Source: Pseudarthrobacter siccitolerans (GTDB lineage: Bacteria > Actinomycetota > Actinomycetes > Actinomycetales > Micrococcaceae). Taken from it: a DNA stretch of 64,000 nt. The stretch lies in contig NZ_CAQI01000049.1 in assembly GCF_001046895.1 (NCBI RefSeq), positions 1 through 64,000 on the forward strand, written 5' to 3'. Positions 32,022-40,831 of the stretch are shown here, one piece after another. Position numbers and translations under genes: made by a program. The notes under the pieces are model-generated. The model saw only the letters and a program-made list of their open reading frames with translations. It was not told the origin of the DNA and searched no databases. Positions within the stretch are counted from its first letter, which is position 1; every line of letters begins with the position of its first letter.

Positions 32022-32803
32022 CGTTTTTCCCCTGCATAGACGGTAAATGCGGAACGGAAGGCCTCGAGTGCCGCATCGCTGTCGTCCTTGGCCCACGCCT
32101 CCAGGCCCACTGTGCCCTCATATCCGGCGTCAGCAAGAGCCAGGGCAACAGCCGCGTAATTGATTTCCCCCGTACCCGGCTCGCAGCGTCCGGGAACGTC
32201 TGCCACCTGGATTTCACCGATGTACGGCAGGGCCGCCCTCACAAGTTCAATAAGGTTCCCCTCCCCCAGCTGTGCATGGTAGAGATCCAGCATCAGTTTG
32301 GCGTTCGGATGGCCTGCCGCTTCCACGAGCATGAGCGTGTCCTTCGCGCGGGCCAAAGGGATGCCGGGGTGGTCGAGGACGGTGTTCAGGTTCTCCAGGC
32401 AGAACGTCACGCCATGCTTCCCGCCCAACCTCCCGAGCTTTTCCAGGGTCCGCGCGCCTGTCGCCCACATGCGGCCTGAGGAACGGTAAACGGGGCGTGC
32501 GGCATGGCCTTGGACCAGTTCCGCCGGATGCACCACCATCCGGCTCACGCCCAGCTCCAGTGCTGTGGGGATCAGCGCTTCAGCCGTCCGGACCACGTCA
32601 TCGGCCGTATCCGCATCCACGAGGCTGCCGGACGAATAGCCGGTCATGGATGAGAAAACTGCTCCCGTTGCCTTCAGTGCCTGGATGTCTTTGTCCCGGG
32701 CATCCCACAGTTCCACGTCGAATCCCGCCTCGCTGATCCGGCGTACCCGTTCCACAAACGGAAGGTCCGTAAAGACCATCTCCGCGCAGACGGCCAGCCG
32801 CAT
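32018..32803 (-). CDS. Hydroxypyruvate isomerase-like TIM-barrel protein
   Basis: A 261-residue AP-endonuclease-2-type TIM barrel (xylose isomerase-like). Motifs follow the Hyi/OtnI pattern: N-terminal LAVCAEMVFTDLPFVERVRR, FCLENLNTVLDHPGI, KLMLDLYHAQLGEGNL and IGEIQVADVPGRCEPGTGEI, which carry the metal-binding Glu, Asp, His and Glu. In an inositol operon it could act as a 2-keto-inositol isomerase (IolI-like) or on a keto-acid product. It overlaps the upstream dehydrogenase by one base (TGATG) and the downstream one by four, so it is translationally coupled to both. Confidence 0.82.
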   Translation of the reverse strand: MRLAVCAEMVFTDLPFVERVRRISEAGFDVELWDARDKDIQALKATGAVFSSMTGYSSGSLVDADTADDVVRTAEALIPTALELGVSRMVVHPAELVQGHAARPVYRSSGRMWATGARTLEKLGRLGGKHGVTFCLENLNTVLDHPGIPLARAKDTLMLVEAAGHPNAKLMLDLYHAQLGEGNLIELVRAALPYIGEIQVADVPGRCEPGTGEINYAAVALALADAGYEGTVGLEAWAKDDSDAALEAFRSAFTVYAGEKR

Positions 32804-33891
32804 CAGACGCCTGCCTTCTCTGTTACCGCTACAGGAGCGCCGCTTTTGACCGATTCGATGCAGGCCAGGGCCATGGCCAGGGCGCGTCGGGCGTGGGCGC
32901 CCACGGGCGTCAAGGTGAAAGCGGACGACGGCGGGAGGCCGCCGTCGCGCTTTGCCCGCACGGCCGCGGCGAAGTCGGCGAGTTCGTCCGTGTAGGCCTG
33001 GCTGAACAGCTCGACATTGAGCCGCGGGGTGTCCGCGGCGAGCCCCTCCGCCGTGTAGCGGCGGGCCGCAGTTTCCGTGGAACGGCCGGCCTGGACCATA
33101 CCTTTGGAACCAAAGACTTCGCCGCGGACGTCGTACCCGTACAGGGCGCTGAAGTTCGCTTCCGCCACCGCGATGGCACCGTTGCTGTACCTGATGGTCA
33201 CTACCGCTGTATCGAGGAATCCCTGTTCGCGCAGGGAGGGTTCCACCAGCGCATCCGCCACGGCGTACACCTCGACGGGCTCGGCCCCCTCATTGAACCA
33301 GTTGAGGGTGTCGAAGTCATGGATGAGGGTTTCCAGGAAGATGGTCCAGGCTGGCACCCTGGCGGCGTTGGGGATGCTTCCCGTCCCGGGATCGCGCGTC
33401 AGCGAGCGCAGGAGCTGCGGCGTTCCGGCAACACCGGCGGCCAGGTCCCTCTTGGCTGCCTGGAAGTCTTCGGCATACCGGCGGTTGAAGCCTATCTGGA
33501 AGTGCACGCCCGCTTGCTCTACGGCGGTGAGCGCGGCGCCGAGTTCCTCCAGCCCCTGCGCGGCCGGCTTCTCACAGAAGACGTGCTTGCCGGCGGCCGC
33601 GGCCTGCGCGATCAGCGACGCATGGAAGCGGGCCGGGCTGGCGATGATGACGGCGTCGATTTCCCGGTCTGCGAGGATATCCTCAGCGCTGGCCGTCACC
33701 TTCGCAGCACCCAGTTTCCCGGCCAGGGTTTGGGCGGATTCAACGTTGGGGTCTGCGATGGCCGCCAGGGATGCGCCGGGGACCCGCCGGGCGATGCTGT
33801 CAGCATGGAAGGCTCCCATCCAGCCGGAGCCGATGAGACCGATCCGCACCGGCGCGGGACCTGGTGTTGGATCTTGGGTGATGTAGGCCAT
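32803..33891 (-). CDS. Gfo/Idh/MocA family oxidoreductase
   Basis: A 362-residue NAD(P)-dependent dehydrogenase. Rossmann motif IGLIGSGWMGAFHADSIARR begins at about residue 17, the catalytic EKP motif is HVFCEKPAAQGLEE, and the active-site region reads LETLIHDFDTLNWF. GFNRRYAEDFQAAK matches the IolG-like substrate loop. ATG at 33891 has AAAGGA 7 bases upstream. It follows another Gfo/Idh/MocA gene after 36 bases and overlaps the isomerase gene by one base. Substrate likely an inositol, inosose or sugar; not determinable. Confidence 0.85.
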   Translation of the reverse strand: MAYITQDPTPGPAPVRIGLIGSGWMGAFHADSIARRVPGASLAAIADPNVESAQTLAGKLGAAKVTASAEDILADREIDAVIIASPARFHASLIAQAAAAGKHVFCEKPAAQGLEELGAALTAVEQAGVHFQIGFNRRYAEDFQAAKRDLAAGVAGTPQLLRSLTRDPGTGSIPNAARVPAWTIFLETLIHDFDTLNWFNEGAEPVEVYAVADALVEPSLREQGFLDTAVVTIRYSNGAIAVAEANFSALYGYDVRGEVFGSKGMVQAGRSTETAARRYTAEGLAADTPRLNVELFSQAYTDELADFAAAVRAKRDGGLPPSSAFTLTPVGAHARRALAMALACIESVKSGAPVAVTEKAGV

Positions 33892-33927
33892 GTGGCCGTC
33901 CTTTCAATAGTCGGAACAAAAGTGGAT

Positions 33928-34971
33928 TCAGGCGGGCCGGCTGCCTTCGCCCGGAAACTCGATGGAAAGCTGGCGTCGGATTTCGTCGGCTACTTCCAGG
34001 GTCTGGATGGAGGAAGCGAGCAGACGCTGAGGGCTTTCTGTCTCGCCAGCCGCGATGGAGCGGGCAACAGCAGCTGCTTCATAATGCAGGCCTTCGAAAT
34101 GGCCTCCCGGCGGTTCCTCATAGCGCAGCCGTTCTCCACGGGGGAACCGAAGCTCGAAGCCTCCCGGCATAGTGAAGGGACCGTCCACGGTAAGGGTCGC
34201 CTCGGCGCCGGCGATCACTGCGCAGGTGGGTGTGAAGTTGTGGACATGGGTGTTGACCACGGCCTGGGCACCGCCCTCGAACTGCATCACTGCGGAAAGC
34301 TGGGCGTTGACACCGGAGGGGTGGGGCTGGCCCATCGCGTGCAGCCGCTGGGGCCGGCCCAGGACCTCGGTGACCAGGGCAAGCGGGTAGGTGCCCAGGT
34401 CCAGTAACGGGCCACCAGCGAGGGCCGGATCGAAGATGCGGTGGCCGGGCGCAAAGTGTTCACCGTATTCCGCAACCACCGTGGTAATCGTGCCCAGGGT
34501 TCCGGCATCCAGGACCTGCCGGATCACATCGAACTTTGGCAGGAAGAAGCTCCACATGGCCTCGGCGGCGAAAACTCCCGCAGCTTGGGCGCGCCTGGCA
34601 ATGTCACGCGCCTGTTCCGCGTTAAGCGCGAGGGGCTTCTCGATCAGCACATGCTTGCCGGCGTCGAGGGCCAGGACCGCCGCCGCATGGTGGGCGGTGT
34701 GCGGCGTACATACGTAGACGATATCGATGCCCGGATCGGCCACCAGTTCCTCATAGCTGCCGAACGCTGCGGGGATGCCAAAGGACTCGGCGAACGCCTT
34801 GGAACGATCGAATGAACGGGACCCGACGGCGGCGATTACCTGGCCGGTGTGGGCCTGGACTGATTCAGTGAAGCGTTGCGCGATCCAGCCTGGCCCCAGG
34901 ATTCCCCAGCGCAGCACCGGGGCATCGCTCGAATCAGGGATCCTGGATGCCGGCAGTTTCAGGCTGCTCAC
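33928..34971 (-). CDS. Gfo/Idh/MocA oxidoreductase, dihydrodiol dehydrogenase-like branch
   Basis: A 347-residue oxidoreductase with the Rossmann start LRWGILGPGWIAQRFTESV, catalytic HVLIEKPLALNAEQ and a GGPLLDLGTYPLALV active-site segment. That segment and the EAMWSFFLPKFDVIRQVL loop are those of the dimeric dihydrodiol/D-xylose dehydrogenase branch rather than of IolG. The ATG at 34971 overlaps the upstream dehydrogenase stop by 4 bases. It likely oxidises a sugar or reduces a keto sugar within the same pathway as its three paralogues in this operon. Confidence 0.83.
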   Translation of the reverse strand: MSSLKLPASRIPDSSDAPVLRWGILGPGWIAQRFTESVQAHTGQVIAAVGSRSFDRSKAFAESFGIPAAFGSYEELVADPGIDIVYVCTPHTAHHAAAVLALDAGKHVLIEKPLALNAEQARDIARRAQAAGVFAAEAMWSFFLPKFDVIRQVLDAGTLGTITTVVAEYGEHFAPGHRIFDPALAGGPLLDLGTYPLALVTEVLGRPQRLHAMGQPHPSGVNAQLSAVMQFEGGAQAVVNTHVHNFTPTCAVIAGAEATLTVDGPFTMPGGFELRFPRGERLRYEEPPGGHFEGLHYEAAAVARSIAAGETESPQRLLASSIQTLEVADEIRRQLSIEFPGEGSRPA

Positions 34972-35966
34972 GAGTAGTTGACCTTGGTGAAGGCACCATC
35001 GCTGTGCATGGCCTGGATCATCGCGTGTGCCGCCAGCGATGCGTGCAGACCGTCCATCGCACCGGCCAGGGGTGGCTGGTCGCCGTGGCGGAGTGCCGTG
35101 ATCCAGGCCTGCAGCTGCAGCCTGTACGCATCAGCGAAGCGGGGGCGCCAGTCCGCGGGCACGGCGGTGCGCTGGGTGCCGTCTTGTTCCATGCCCAAAA
35201 GGGCAGGGTCCCTGAGCCCGGTGACCCCGCGTTCGGAAACAACTTCGCAGCGGGTCGTGTAGCCATACTGCGCGTTCAGGAAGAGTTCCAGCGTGGCCAG
35301 GGTTCCGTTGGCGGTGCGGAGCAGCATCAACGCGGGGTCCTGGAGTCCGCCTTCAGCGTGGCGCGTGGTCCTGCCTGCCTGCCAGGAGACTTCCGTAATG
35401 GGCGAACCGAGCAACCACGGAATGATGTCCAGTTCATGGATAGCGGAGTTGGTGACGGCGGATTCCGCGGTTGCCCCCGGGCCTGAGGTGGCATTACGGC
35501 TGGTGCAGTGGACCATCAGCGGCTCGCCCTGGACGCGGTCCTGGACTGCACCCCGGAGGGCGGCATAGCCAGGGTCAAAGCGCCGCATGAAGCCCAGCGA
35601 CAGCAACGACGCCCCGGTTGCCGCGACGATGTCGGCGTCGGCTGCCACCACCTCACGGCTTTCAAGCAGGGTAGGCGCCAGCGGCTTTTCGCACAGCACC
35701 GGCGTCATTGCTTCGAAGCACTCCAGCACCAGGCCGGCGTGGGTGGAGTCGTGCGAGGCAACAACGACGGCGTCAACCTGACTGGAGTTGATCAGTTCCG
35801 AAGGGTCCGTGGTGGTGCGGGCCGATGGTGGCGCTGCCGCAGCGGCGCGGTCGCCATCGAGGTCTGCCACGAAGGTGACTTCAGCCCCGCTGATAGTGGT
35901 GGAGAGGTTCCTGATGTGGTCTGCGCCCATAACACCGGCGCCGATAACGCCAACCCGGATCGGCAT
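34968..35966 (-). CDS. Gfo/Idh/MocA dehydrogenase close to myo-inositol 2-dehydrogenase
   Basis: A 332-residue NAD-dependent dehydrogenase. It has RVGVIGAGVMGADHIRNL, PVLCEKPLAP, the IolG-type loop LGFMRRFDPGYAAL, MVHCTSRNAT and the active-site SAIHELDIIPWLL. This is the same architecture as IolG at 41808-42821 but clearly a different sequence, so it may prefer scyllo- or chiro-inositol or another stereoisomer. It is the first dehydrogenase behind the ABC importer genes, 99 bases after the ATPase gene. A GC-rich hairpin (36014-36040) lies in that gap. Confidence 0.86.
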   Translation of the reverse strand: MPIRVGVIGAGVMGADHIRNLSTTISGAEVTFVADLDGDRAAAAAPPSARTTTDPSELINSSQVDAVVVASHDSTHAGLVLECFEAMTPVLCEKPLAPTLLESREVVAADADIVAATGASLLSLGFMRRFDPGYAALRGAVQDRVQGEPLMVHCTSRNATSGPGATAESAVTNSAIHELDIIPWLLGSPITEVSWQAGRTTRHAEGGLQDPALMLLRTANGTLATLELFLNAQYGYTTRCEVVSERGVTGLRDPALLGMEQDGTQRTAVPADWRPRFADAYRLQLQAWITALRHGDQPPLAGAMDGLHASLAAHAMIQAMHSDGAFTKVNYS

Positions 35967-36013
35967 GCTGTCTTCCCGTCTGCTGTTCGTCTGTTTCGCC
36001 GCGGCAGGCGGCC

Positions 36014-36040
36014 GGGCCGGCCCGTCTTTCGGGCGGGCCC
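36014..36040 (-). repeat. GC-rich hairpin inside the ABC/dehydrogenase operon
   Basis: GGGCCGGCCCG (36014-36024) and CGGGCGGGCCC (36030-36040) pair with one mismatch around TCTTT. It sits between the ATPase and the first dehydrogenase gene and could stabilise the importer mRNA or attenuate the genes downstream. No T-tract is present. Confidence 0.45.
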
Positions 36041-36065
36041 GTCCCGGTCCTGCTGCACCGCACTG

Positions 36066-37001
36066 CTACACGTGCCGCGGGCTGCTGCTCCCTGGCGTTT
36101 CTGCGCTGTAGGCAACATCGGCCACCTCGGCCTGAACCTCCTTGACCACATCGCTGTGTCCGCCGAGCTGCTCCAGCTCGTGGGCCAGTTCAGCCAGCTC
36201 GGCACCGCCGGCCATCTGTGCCGTGAGCTCGTCCAGGGAAATGTCCTTTTTGTCGTAGTAGCCGATGGACTTGCCGCGCTTGAGGAGGAGGAATCTGTCC
36301 CCGACAGGGAACGCGTGGTGCGGGTTGTGGGTGATGAAGATGACTCCGAGCCCGCGGTCCCTGGCCTGCAGGATGTAGCGCAACACCACACCTGACTGCT
36401 TGACGCCGAGGGCCGCCGTCGGCTCGTCCAGAATGAGGACCTTGGCGCCGAAGTACACGGCCCTTGCGATGGCGACGCACTGGCGTTCGCCGCCCGAGAG
36501 CTGGCCGATGGGCTGCTCCACGTCCCGAAGGTCGATCCCCATTTCGGCCAGTTCTTTTTTGGTGATGTCCTTCATCTTCTGGACATCCATGCTCTTGAAG
36601 GGACCGAAGCCGCTGGTGAGCTCGGAACCGAGGAAGAAGTTCCGCCAGATGGGCATCAGCGGGACCACCGCCAGGTCCTGGAAAACGGTGGCGATTCCGG
36701 CGTCGAGGGCGTCGCGGGGGGAATTGAATTTCCGTTCCTCGCCCATGATGTTCAGCGTGCCTTCGTCGTGCTGGTGGAGGCCGGCGATGATCTTGATCAG
36801 GGTGGACTTGCCTGCCCCGTTGTCGCCGAGGACGCAGGTGACGCGTCCGTTGTCCACTGCCATGGTGACATCCCGCAGCGCCACGATGTTTCCATAGTGC
36901 TTGCCCACTCCTTCGAGGGAGAGCAGGTGCACAGGTGTGTGCGTCAGCGGGTCCTTTTCATTCTTGAGCAGGGTTTGTTGGTCGATCGCTTCGCTGTTCA
37001 T
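36066..37001 (-). CDS. Sugar/inositol ABC importer ATPase, single-domain
   Basis: A 311-residue ATPase of a CUT2-type importer. It has one nucleotide-binding domain only (FrcA-like), not the tandem RbsA type: Walker A LGDNGAGKSTLIK, Q-loop ATVFQDLAVVPLM, signature LSGGERQCVAIARA, Walker B VLILDEPTAALG and H-loop FITHNPHHAF. About 60 residues follow the domain and are rich in Glu/Ala. The permease gene ends 9 bases upstream on the same strand. It should energise uptake of the substrate bound by the lipoprotein at 38119-39117. Confidence 0.9.
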   Translation of the reverse strand: MNSEAIDQQTLLKNEKDPLTHTPVHLLSLEGVGKHYGNIVALRDVTMAVDNGRVTCVLGDNGAGKSTLIKIIAGLHQHDEGTLNIMGEERKFNSPRDALDAGIATVFQDLAVVPLMPIWRNFFLGSELTSGFGPFKSMDVQKMKDITKKELAEMGIDLRDVEQPIGQLSGGERQCVAIARAVYFGAKVLILDEPTAALGVKQSGVVLRYILQARDRGLGVIFITHNPHHAFPVGDRFLLLKRGKSIGYYDKKDISLDELTAQMAGGAELAELAHELEQLGGHSDVVKEVQAEVADVAYSAETPGSSSPRHV

Positions 37002-37010
37002 TTCCCGCCC

Positions 37011-38054
37011 TTACTTCAGTTCCGCACGGCGCTTGACGATGAGGTTAACGATGGTGGCCAGCAGCAGCATGAGGCCAAGGAAGAACTTGAACCAGTCCGG
37101 GTTCCACTGTGCGTACACAATGCCCTTATTGGCCATGCCGAAAATGAACGCGCCAATTGCTCCGCCAACGGCCGATCCGTAGCCGCCGGTCAGGAGGCAT
37201 CCTCCGATGACGGCGGCGATGATGTAGAGGAATTCATTGCCCACGCCTTCGCCGGACTGGACCGCGTCGAAAGCGAACAGGTTGTGCATGCCCAGCACCC
37301 AGCCGCAGAAGCCAACGGCCATAAAGAGTCCGATCTTGGTTGCCTTGACGGGAACGCCCACAGCGCGGGCCGCATTGGCGTCACCACCCACGGCGAAGAT
37401 CCAGTTGCCCACTTTGGTCCGCAGCAGGACCCACGAGGCCACGGCCACCAGTGCGATCCAGATGAAGACGGTGTTGTTTACCGCCACGCCGCCGATGGTG
37501 ACGGAGGAGGAAAAGACTGCCTGGGCCGACTTGTACCCGTCCATGTTCGAAATTGACGGCGAAGAGACACCGCCGCCGATCATGCGGGTCAGGCCCAGGT
37601 TCAGGCCTGTCAGCATCAGGAAGGTCGCCAGCGTCACGATGAAGCTGGGCAACTTGGTCTTCATCAGGATCCAGCCGTTGATGAATCCGATGCCGAGCGA
37701 TACCAGCAGGGCAAGCACCACGCCTACCCACACGTTCATGCTGAAGTACCAGCTGAACATGGAGGCAGTCAGTGCCGAACTGATGACGGCAACACCGGTG
37801 GAGAGATCGAACTCGCCGCCGATCATCAGCAGCGACACCCCTACGGCCATGATTCCGATGGTCGAGCTGCCGTACAGAACGGTGGCGAAGGAGGCCGGCT
37901 GGATAAACGTCTGGGATACGGAGGCGAAGAAGATAAAGAGGACAATGGCGCCCACCAGGGCACCTACCTCCGGCCTGCCGAGAAGTTTCTGGAAAGGGTT
38001 CTGCCGGGCGATTCGTTCGTCCACCGGCTTGAGTTGTACCGCTACTTGAGTCAT
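37011..38054 (-). CDS. Sugar/inositol ABC importer permease
   Basis: A 347-residue membrane protein of the BPD_transp_2 (RbsC/FrcC) family with about ten hydrophobic segments. The signature region reads GGEFDLSTGVAVISSALTAS and the C-terminal part VIGGCLLTGGYGSAVGGAIG, as in ribose/fructose/inositol permeases. ATG at 38054 has AGGAG 8 bases upstream; longer frame starts lack a site. It lies between binding-protein and ATPase genes in the normal order for CUT2 importers and forms the transmembrane channel as a homodimer. Confidence 0.9.
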   Translation of the reverse strand: MTQVAVQLKPVDERIARQNPFQKLLGRPEVGALVGAIVLFIFFASVSQTFIQPASFATVLYGSSTIGIMAVGVSLLMIGGEFDLSTGVAVISSALTASMFSWYFSMNVWVGVVLALLVSLGIGFINGWILMKTKLPSFIVTLATFLMLTGLNLGLTRMIGGGVSSPSISNMDGYKSAQAVFSSSVTIGGVAVNNTVFIWIALVAVASWVLLRTKVGNWIFAVGGDANAARAVGVPVKATKIGLFMAVGFCGWVLGMHNLFAFDAVQSGEGVGNEFLYIIAAVIGGCLLTGGYGSAVGGAIGAFIFGMANKGIVYAQWNPDWFKFFLGLMLLLATIVNLIVKRRAELK

Positions 38055-38118
38055 GTGAGATTCTCCTGCTTGGTGCAGGTTTACGGGGCCGGGGCCCCGT
38101 AAACCTGCAGCGGCGTCC

Positions 38119-39117
38119 TTAGCGGACGCCTTCCTGGGCGAACTTAAGGACATCGGGAGCGGCAGCCTTGTCGACGATCGAGGGGCCGGTCAGCACGGGC
38201 TGCCCGCCGCCGACGTGGATGCCTGCGCGTTTGGCCTGCCAGAGGGCGTCGATTGCGCCATAGCCCTGCAGCCACGGCTGCTGGTCCACGGTGAAGGCCA
38301 CCTTGCCGTCGATGATCGCCTGGGCCAGTTCACCGTTCATGTCGAATGAGGCCACTTTGACCTTGTCCTGCAGGTTCAGGGACTGCACCGCTTTGTTGAT
38401 GGTGAGGGTGAACGGTGCCCCCAGCCCGATGATGGCGTCGGCTTCGGGCGTGGCCTGCAGCTTGGCGGTGACAGTCGAGGAAACCTGCGTCATGTCCGTG
38501 CCCTGCACGAACAGGTTCTCCGTCGCGGGAATCTTGGACTTGACGCCTGCACAGCGGGAGTCAAGGGCAACGTTTCCCTGCTCCATGATGACGCAGATGG
38601 GGCGCTTTACGCCCATGGACGTCAGCTTCTCGCCGACGGCCGCACCCGCCAGGTTCTCGTCTGAACCGAAGTGGGTGAACGCACCCAGGCCCTGCCAGAC
38701 GTCGGCGCCTGAGTTGAGGCTCACCACGGGGATTCCCGCTTCCGTCGCCTTCTTCAGCACGTCCTTGAGCGCGTCGGGCTTGGCGAGGGTCACCGCAATC
38801 CCGTCAACCTTCTGGTCAATGGCTTGCTGGATCAGCTGCGACTGGCGTCCGCCTTCCGGGTCCGAGGTGTAGAGCAGCTCCACATTGTCTTTTGCTGCTG
38901 CTTCCTCGGCACCCTTGCGCAGGATGTCCCAGAACGTATCGCCCGGAGCCGCGTGGGTGACAAGCGCGATCTTCATTCGTGCAGTGGTTGCGACCTGCCC
39001 CCCGCCGGAAGTACCGCCCTGCTCGGTCTTGCCGCCTGTGCTGGAGCAGGCGCTCAAGGCCATCATGGGGACAACGGCTGCTACGAGCGCCGCCTTCCGC
39101 CAGGAAAACTTCTTCAC
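38119..39117 (-). CDS. Sugar/inositol ABC importer substrate-binding lipoprotein
   Basis: A 332-residue periplasmic-binding-protein-like lipoprotein (Peripla_BP_4, RbsB-like). The signal peptide KKFSWRKAALVAAVVPMMA ends in the lipobox LSAC, so the mature protein is anchored by Cys outside the cell membrane. The body has IALVTHAAPGDTFWDILRKG, QAIDQKVDGIAVTLAKPDAL, VVSLNSGADVW and VASFDMNGELAQAI, typical of CUT2 binding proteins. The start is GTG at 39117 with AAAGGAG 7 bases upstream. It is the first gene of an eight-gene operon with the IolR-type motif in its promoter, so the ligand is probably an inositol or its derivative. Confidence 0.9.
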   Translation of the reverse strand: MKKFSWRKAALVAAVVPMMALSACSSTGGKTEQGGTSGGGQVATTARMKIALVTHAAPGDTFWDILRKGAEEAAAKDNVELLYTSDPEGGRQSQLIQQAIDQKVDGIAVTLAKPDALKDVLKKATEAGIPVVSLNSGADVWQGLGAFTHFGSDENLAGAAVGEKLTSMGVKRPICVIMEQGNVALDSRCAGVKSKIPATENLFVQGTDMTQVSSTVTAKLQATPEADAIIGLGAPFTLTINKAVQSLNLQDKVKVASFDMNGELAQAIIDGKVAFTVDQQPWLQGYGAIDALWQAKRAGIHVGGGQPVLTGPSIVDKAAAPDVLKFAQEGVR

Positions 39118-39186
39118 GATAAATCTCCTTTGATTTTCGGGCTGTTCCGCGCGCTTCGTTACGCGCTGCCGAATGCCTTCTCCTAG

Positions 39187-39230
39187 ATCATGGTGACCCG
39201 ACTCACAAAAGTCAATACTTTGTCCTGTCA
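39187..39230 (-). promoter_or_regulatory. Promoter and IolR-type operator of the ABC importer operon
   Basis: On the minus strand TTGACT (39210-39215) and CATGAT (39187-39192) are separated by 17 bases. TGTCCTGTCA (plus strand 39221-39230) lies just upstream of the -35 element and repeats the motif seen at 27325, 49427 and 49932. The rest of the 298-base gap (39118-39415) holds the ribosome binding site, and the iolT-side terminator at 39329-39359. Confidence 0.6.
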
Positions 39231-39328
39231 TTAGCATGTTCTTACGTAGCCGAGTATTGGTCCTGCGCTTCGCGGGCCGCACAAATCGGAGGAACGGCGG
39301 TGCTTCCACTGTGCCCCGGACATGGAAA

Positions 39329-39359
39329 ATGCCCCGTTGAGACCAGCTCAACGGGGCAT
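39329..39359 (-). terminator. Intrinsic terminator of the iolC-iolT operon
   Basis: ATGCCCCGTTGAG (39329-39341) and CTCAACGGGGCAT (39347-39359) form a perfect 13-bp stem with a 5-base loop. Read leftward the stem is followed by TTTTCC, giving a T-tract. It lies 57 bases after the iolT stop. Confidence 0.85.
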
Positions 39360-39415
39360 CATCCATGGATTAGTGCTGGCCGAAGCGGGGCCAACCGGCC
39401 GGCCCCACGGGCAGA

Positions 39416-40831
39416 CTATGCTTTCCCGGCCGCCACGTTCTTAAAGTAGTGCTCCAGGTCTTCGAGGCTCTTGTCCCTGGTTTCCGGCACGTATTTCGCG
39501 GCAAACGCGATGGCGCCCACCCCCAGCACCGCAAACACGAAGAACGTATTGGAGATGCCGATGGCGGCCAGGAGCTGAGGGAAGCCGAACCCGATCAGGA
39601 AATTGACGATCCAGAGCAGGAAGGCGGAAGCGCCCATGCCCAGGCCTCGGATCTTCAAGGGAAAGATCTCGGAGAGCATCAGCCAGGTCACCGGCGAGAT
39701 GGCCCCCTGCTGGAACGCCAGGAACGTGACGGTCAGCGACAGGATAACGAAACCCCGGACGGAGCCTTCCGGCAGGATCAGCGAGAAGAGCCCAATCAGC
39801 AGCAGGGCCGACGTCGTGCCTACCTGTCCGGTGATCAGCATCCTGCGGCGACCCACCTTGCCCAGCAGCCAGATACCCACAAACGTGGCGAGCACCGAGA
39901 TCACTCCATTGGCAATGTTGGCGGTCAGGGCCGCCTCCCGGCCAAAGCCGGACTGGGACAGGATCTGGGTGCCGTAGTACATGATGGAGTTCACGCCGGT
40001 GATCTGTTGGATCACCGCCAGGCCCAGGCCCACCACGAAAATCCTGCGGAGCCACGGGATGCTCAGGTCCTTCCACGAGCCCATCTTGGACTTGTAGTCC
40101 TCCACAGCCATGGCCTTGACTTCTTCGAATTCGGCCCGGGCATCAGCCTGGGACCGGATGCGCTGGAGAACACTGAGTGTCTCGCCGAAACTGCCCATCG
40201 AGGCGAGCCACCGCGGGCTTTCGGGCATAAAGTTCATCCCGATCCATAGTGCGATGGCGGGGAGGGTGGCGATCACCAGCATCCACCGCCAGATGCCGCC
40301 GGCTTCGCCAAAGGTGTTGCCAAGGTAGGCATTGAAGATAAAGGCCAGCAATTGCCCTGTGACGATCATCAGTTCGTTTTGCGTGACGATCCGCCCGCGC
40401 CGCGCGCTGGGCGAGACTTCGGCCAGGTACACGGGGACGGTCACGGACGCGCCGCCCACGGCCAGGCCCAGCACGAACCGGGCCGCGATCATCACTTCGG
40501 TGCTTGACGCGAAAGTACAGGCCAGGGTGCCGACGAGGAAGATGACCGCCAAGACCATGATCATCTTCCGGCGCCCGTTCCGGTCCGCCAGGCGTCCCCC
40601 GAACAAGGCGCCGAAAGCGGCGCCGAACAGCAGGGAAGAAGTGACCAGGCCTTCGGTCAGCGGCGTGAGGCCCAGGTCTTCCTGCATATACGGCAGCGCA
40701 CCGTTGATCACGCCGGTGTCGTAACCGAAGAGCAGCCCGCCGAACGTGGAGATGATGGTGACTGTCCGAAGCGCCTTCTTGTGGTCTCCAGGAGCTTCGA
40801 CGTTGGTGGAAGCTGGAGCAGGGCTACTCAT
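39416..40831 (-). CDS. iolT: Inositol/sugar proton symporter, MFS sugar porter family
   Basis: A 471-residue 12-helix importer of the sugar porter family. Signatures: GGLLFGYDTGVINGALPYM in helix 1, GRLADRNGRRKMI between helices 2 and 3, PVYLAEVSPSARRGRI, the substrate-binding QQITGVNSIMYYG in helix 7, and PETRDKSLEDLE at the C-terminus. These are the features of IolT-type myo-inositol symporters. Its ATG overlaps the iolH stop by 4 bases, making it the last gene of the iolC operon, followed by an intrinsic terminator. With the ABC system this gives the cell two uptake routes. Myo-inositol as substrate is inferred from context. Confidence 0.9.
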   Translation of the reverse strand: MSSPAPASTNVEAPGDHKKALRTVTIISTFGGLLFGYDTGVINGALPYMQEDLGLTPLTEGLVTSSLLFGAAFGALFGGRLADRNGRRKMIMVLAVIFLVGTLACTFASSTEVMIAARFVLGLAVGGASVTVPVYLAEVSPSARRGRIVTQNELMIVTGQLLAFIFNAYLGNTFGEAGGIWRWMLVIATLPAIALWIGMNFMPESPRWLASMGSFGETLSVLQRIRSQADARAEFEEVKAMAVEDYKSKMGSWKDLSIPWLRRIFVVGLGLAVIQQITGVNSIMYYGTQILSQSGFGREAALTANIANGVISVLATFVGIWLLGKVGRRRMLITGQVGTTSALLLIGLFSLILPEGSVRGFVILSLTVTFLAFQQGAISPVTWLMLSEIFPLKIRGLGMGASAFLLWIVNFLIGFGFPQLLAAIGISNTFFVFAVLGVGAIAFAAKYVPETRDKSLEDLEHYFKNVAAGKA

